Source: Ophiocordyceps camponoti-saundersi (nom. inval.)
Taxonomy: Eukaryota; Ascomycota; Sordariomycetes; Hypocreales; Ophiocordycipitaceae
Assembly: GCA_003339415.1 (NCBI GenBank)
Contig: PDHQ01000283.1
Coordinates: 11,918 to 43,934 of the forward strand
Length of the DNA stretch: 32,017 nt
Reading direction: 5' to 3'
Part shown: positions 29,538 through 32,017 of the stretch, piece by piece
Position numbering within the stretch: position 1 is the stretch's first letter
Layout of the letters: each line of letters begins with the position of its first letter
Program-made: the position numbers and the translations under genes
The notes under the pieces: model-generated
Database searches by the model: none
What the model was told of the DNA's origin: nothing
The model's input: the letters and a program-made list of their open reading frames with translations, nothing else

Positions 29538-31795
29538 GAGAGGAGAAAGAGACGACCCCTGCATCCTTTCCCTGCCCCCCATTTCCGAGACTTTGAATCT
29601 GATCCATGGCTAGTAAAGTGTCTAATACCCCTGCTCCCATGTCGACCTAACATCATCATCATCCTAAATCAGGCAGGCCGTCAACGGAACTGCAGAGGGA
29701 TATGATGTGTATCGACATGTTACGGGCGTAGGTATGTACGAATAATCGATGCCATCTTTTCTTCGTATACGATTCCCGCCGTAGGGGAATACCGCCTCAT
29801 CATCATCATCTTCTTCTTTCTCCTCTCAGCCGTCTTTCCACCCGATTCCCTGTCCGGCCTGGCCTCCCACCCTCATCACCCCTGTCTGGCAGATCCAGGA
29901 GTGGAAATCACGCATGTATGTAACGATGGCGTCACGTGGAAGCAGCCATTTCTTCAGACCGACTCTTTGGGCCCCCAACTCTCTACTCAAGTACATCCAT
30001 ATCCTCGGTGAAGACGCAAAGAATCATAGATAAACATGCATATATATATATACAATGACCAATAAAATTAAGTGACTCTAATAAATCACTGCAAGTAGGT
30101 ATCAAAAAAGCCAACAAAATCCCATACCCTTCCAAAACCCCCCCTCATCCCAGGTAAAAACTCCCAACCAGGAAATCCATCGATATACAAGAAAAGCCGA
30201 CAAACACAGCCTCAATCACCTCTCACAAAGAAGAAAAAAACACGCCCAGAGCCAGGGAAAAAAAGAACAAGGAAGAAACAAAAGCAAAGGCAAGTGAAAA
30301 AAAAAAGGGGGGAGCTGGAAAAAAAAATATGTCATGTATGCCAATGCGGAGCTAACGTTCGTTGCCGCACCTTGCAACCGGTTGTGACCCCTTGAAGAGC
30401 GTGAGATGACCATTTTTTTTTCCCTCTTTTTCCAGGCTGTGAATTCGCAAGGTAGGAGAGAATATCTTTGCGGTGAGAACTGAGAGAAAAGGGCCCATGG
30501 TTGAGATGGTAAAGAAGCGTTTGAGGATTCGTAGAGACTTGGCTTTGCTCACTGGGCGGAGAGATGACGAGGGTATGTTGACATGTTGGGTTGAGGGGGC
30601 CGAATCAGTTTCGCCCATGGGTGCTGGCTGGGTTGCTGTCGTTCACGACAGGCAGCTATAACAGGTCAGCGTCAACAGATCAGTATATAACAGATGGAGG
30701 AAGTAAGGCAATAACAAAGACGTAAGGTAAGAGATGGGGAAAAAAAGAACGCACAGCAGATATCGTTTCCCCTATTTTCTCATCAAGTCAGTAAAAAGAA
30801 GTAGAAGAGAGGGACAAAAAAAAGAGGAACGACTCACCAGTATTGCTTGCTCACCACTACAGGTGGGCATCGACGCTCTGTCTCGATATACTTTGAACAC
30901 CAAGACTCGACGAGGTGATAATGATGCTGACAGCTAAGTTCCTTCTATCCGTCACGTTAACAAAGGGATTCGAGAACGGTTATAAGATGTAGAATGTGTA
31001 TGTATGTGTGAAAATGATAGAGAGAGGGGTGGATGGATGGGATGGATATACTCACGTAAATGTAGTTGCACATTCTGGATTCAACTTGAAGGTTTGGAAA
31101 ACGATGTGATGTAATCCGTACTCAGTAGAGAGAATGGAATTTTATATAGACGAGAAAGAGTCAGGACAGTCGAGAGGAGAGAGGAGAGATAGAGAGAAAG
31201 GTGGGCGGTGTATCGGTATTTAAAACATCCAGGACGAGGCTCTTGTTTACCATCCAGCAAAAGGGAAATCAACCCCTGCTGATAGCTCGCTCCTCGCTCC
31301 TCGCTCCTCCTCCACCACCACCACCACCATCTCCTCCGCCTTATTCTCCTCTTCTTCCCTGTCACCACCATTCTTTTTCTTTCTTCCTTTTCCAGGGGTA
31401 AGGGATGGGGGGGGGGGGTGTCCATCGGGCTGAGATGATGTACGTACATGTATCCCTACTACATCATACATGACCACAGCACGCATGTACATACATACGA
31501 TCAGTATCCGCAAACAGCTCCTTTCTCTCTCTCTCTCTCTCTGTGTAAATCCTTCTCGGAATTCCCTCTTCAAGAGACACACACACAGAGAGAGAGAGAC
31601 AAAAGAGAGAAAGAGAAAGAGCCCAAGTTGGGCACTGACGGCTCCCCTCCCCCCCCCGTGTTGGGCTGATTGCATCCCCCCCCCCCCCAAATGTAGCGAC
31701 CCGGTATAGCAAGGCCCAGCACAGACAGACCGATACGATACGGAACCAAGATGGCCGCCCATTTCGATTTCCCGATCCTCCTCTTCCTCCTCCTT

Positions 31796-31798
<3 letters not shown>

Positions 31799-31841
<43 letters not shown>

Positions 31842-31844
31842 GTA

Positions 31845-31883
<39 letters not shown>

Positions 31884-31952
31884 ACCCCCCGCCACCCCCC
31901 CCCCCCCCCCCCCCCCCCCCCTCCCCCCCGCCCGCCCCCCCCCCCCCCCCCC
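31799..31952 (+). repeat. (TC)19 followed by ~105-nt poly-C tract
   Basis: TC dinucleotides at 31800-31837, a short TATATGTAAA link, then C37 (31847-31883), C6, C27 (31895-31921), C7 and C18, separated by single A, T or G bases. It is non-coding and likely to be misassembled in length. Confidence 0.9.
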
Positions 31953-32017
31953 GCTAACTAAAGCAGCAACACCCGCCTCCAGCGAAAACCAGAATAAAAC
32001 AATAAAACAATATACAA

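Larger units (their letters stand above)
27409..32017. other. 4.6-kb gene-poor right end
   Basis: No ORF carries a family motif; the longest (up to 212 aa) run through repeats. Contents: (GTAT/TACA)n patches near 27634-27645 and 27906-27925, an 11-bp inverted repeat (28010-28264), a GTGAA-TTT-TTCAC hairpin near 28124-28136, a G13 run near 29077, (GA)n near 29507-29535, a TA run near 30041-30052, TC, GA and CA tracts at 31520-31620, and (TC)n plus poly-C at the far end. A weak minus-strand candidate starts at ATG 30618 (88 codons) but has no recognisable domain. Confidence 0.55.

Noticed and set aside
31247..31885. 212-codon minus-strand frame at the right end
   Set aside because: Begins in poly-G and continues through GA repeats; it is stop-free only because of low complexity.

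Overview
The window reads as nuclear DNA of a filamentous ascomycete (Pezizomycotina; Sordariomycetes is likely but not provable from this sequence). The evidence is: short introns of 58-97 nt with GT..AG ends and CTAAC/CTGAC-like branch sites; an intron-containing tRNA-Leu(CAA); and a set of recognisable single-copy fungal genes separated by long spacers rich in microsatellites and C/G homopolymers. Codon use in the genes is GC-rich, and the spacers are visibly less so. No CRISPR array, bacterial operon, phage or complete transposon was seen.

Left part (1-6.5 kb): one small secreted guanyl-specific RNase T1/F1-type gene (1821-2274) sits alone between gene-poor spacers. The 2275-6468 stretch holds microsatellites, a (GTCTT)15 array, a cluster of strong hairpins and several weak ORFs that I could not assemble into a gene.

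Central gene-dense block (6.4-18.99 kb): mevalonate diphosphate decarboxylase (+), a RUS/DUF647 protein (+), mitochondrial cytochrome c1 haem lyase CYT2 (-), battenin BTN1/CLN3 (+), a Zn2Cys6 UPC2-like transcription factor (-), and two convergent Golgi-type glycosyltransferases (+ and -). CYT2 and BTN1 are divergent and share a 429-bp promoter with three CACGTG boxes. BTN1 and the zinc-cluster factor are convergent with only 39 nt between stop codons.

Right part (18.99-32 kb): a spacer, tRNA-Leu(CAA) with a 31-nt intron (-), the SDH assembly factor SDH8/SDHAF4 (+), a large low-complexity RXT3 homologue of the Rpd3L deacetylase complex (-), and a nucleotidylyltransferase of the HxGH family (+). 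From 27.4 kb to the end I see only low-complexity spacer.

Most genes are housekeeping: sterol/isoprenoid synthesis, mitochondrial respiratory assembly (CYT2, SDH8), vacuole (BTN1), chromatin (RXT3), glycosylation. They do not form a biosynthetic cluster. Splice models were built by hand from frame continuity, splice consensus and family motifs; no database search was possible. I found no clearly new system. The best leads are the shared CYT2/BTN1 promoter, the hairpin cluster near 5.9 kb, the coding G19 homopolymer in the second glycosyltransferase, and the alternative first exon of the nucleotidylyltransferase.
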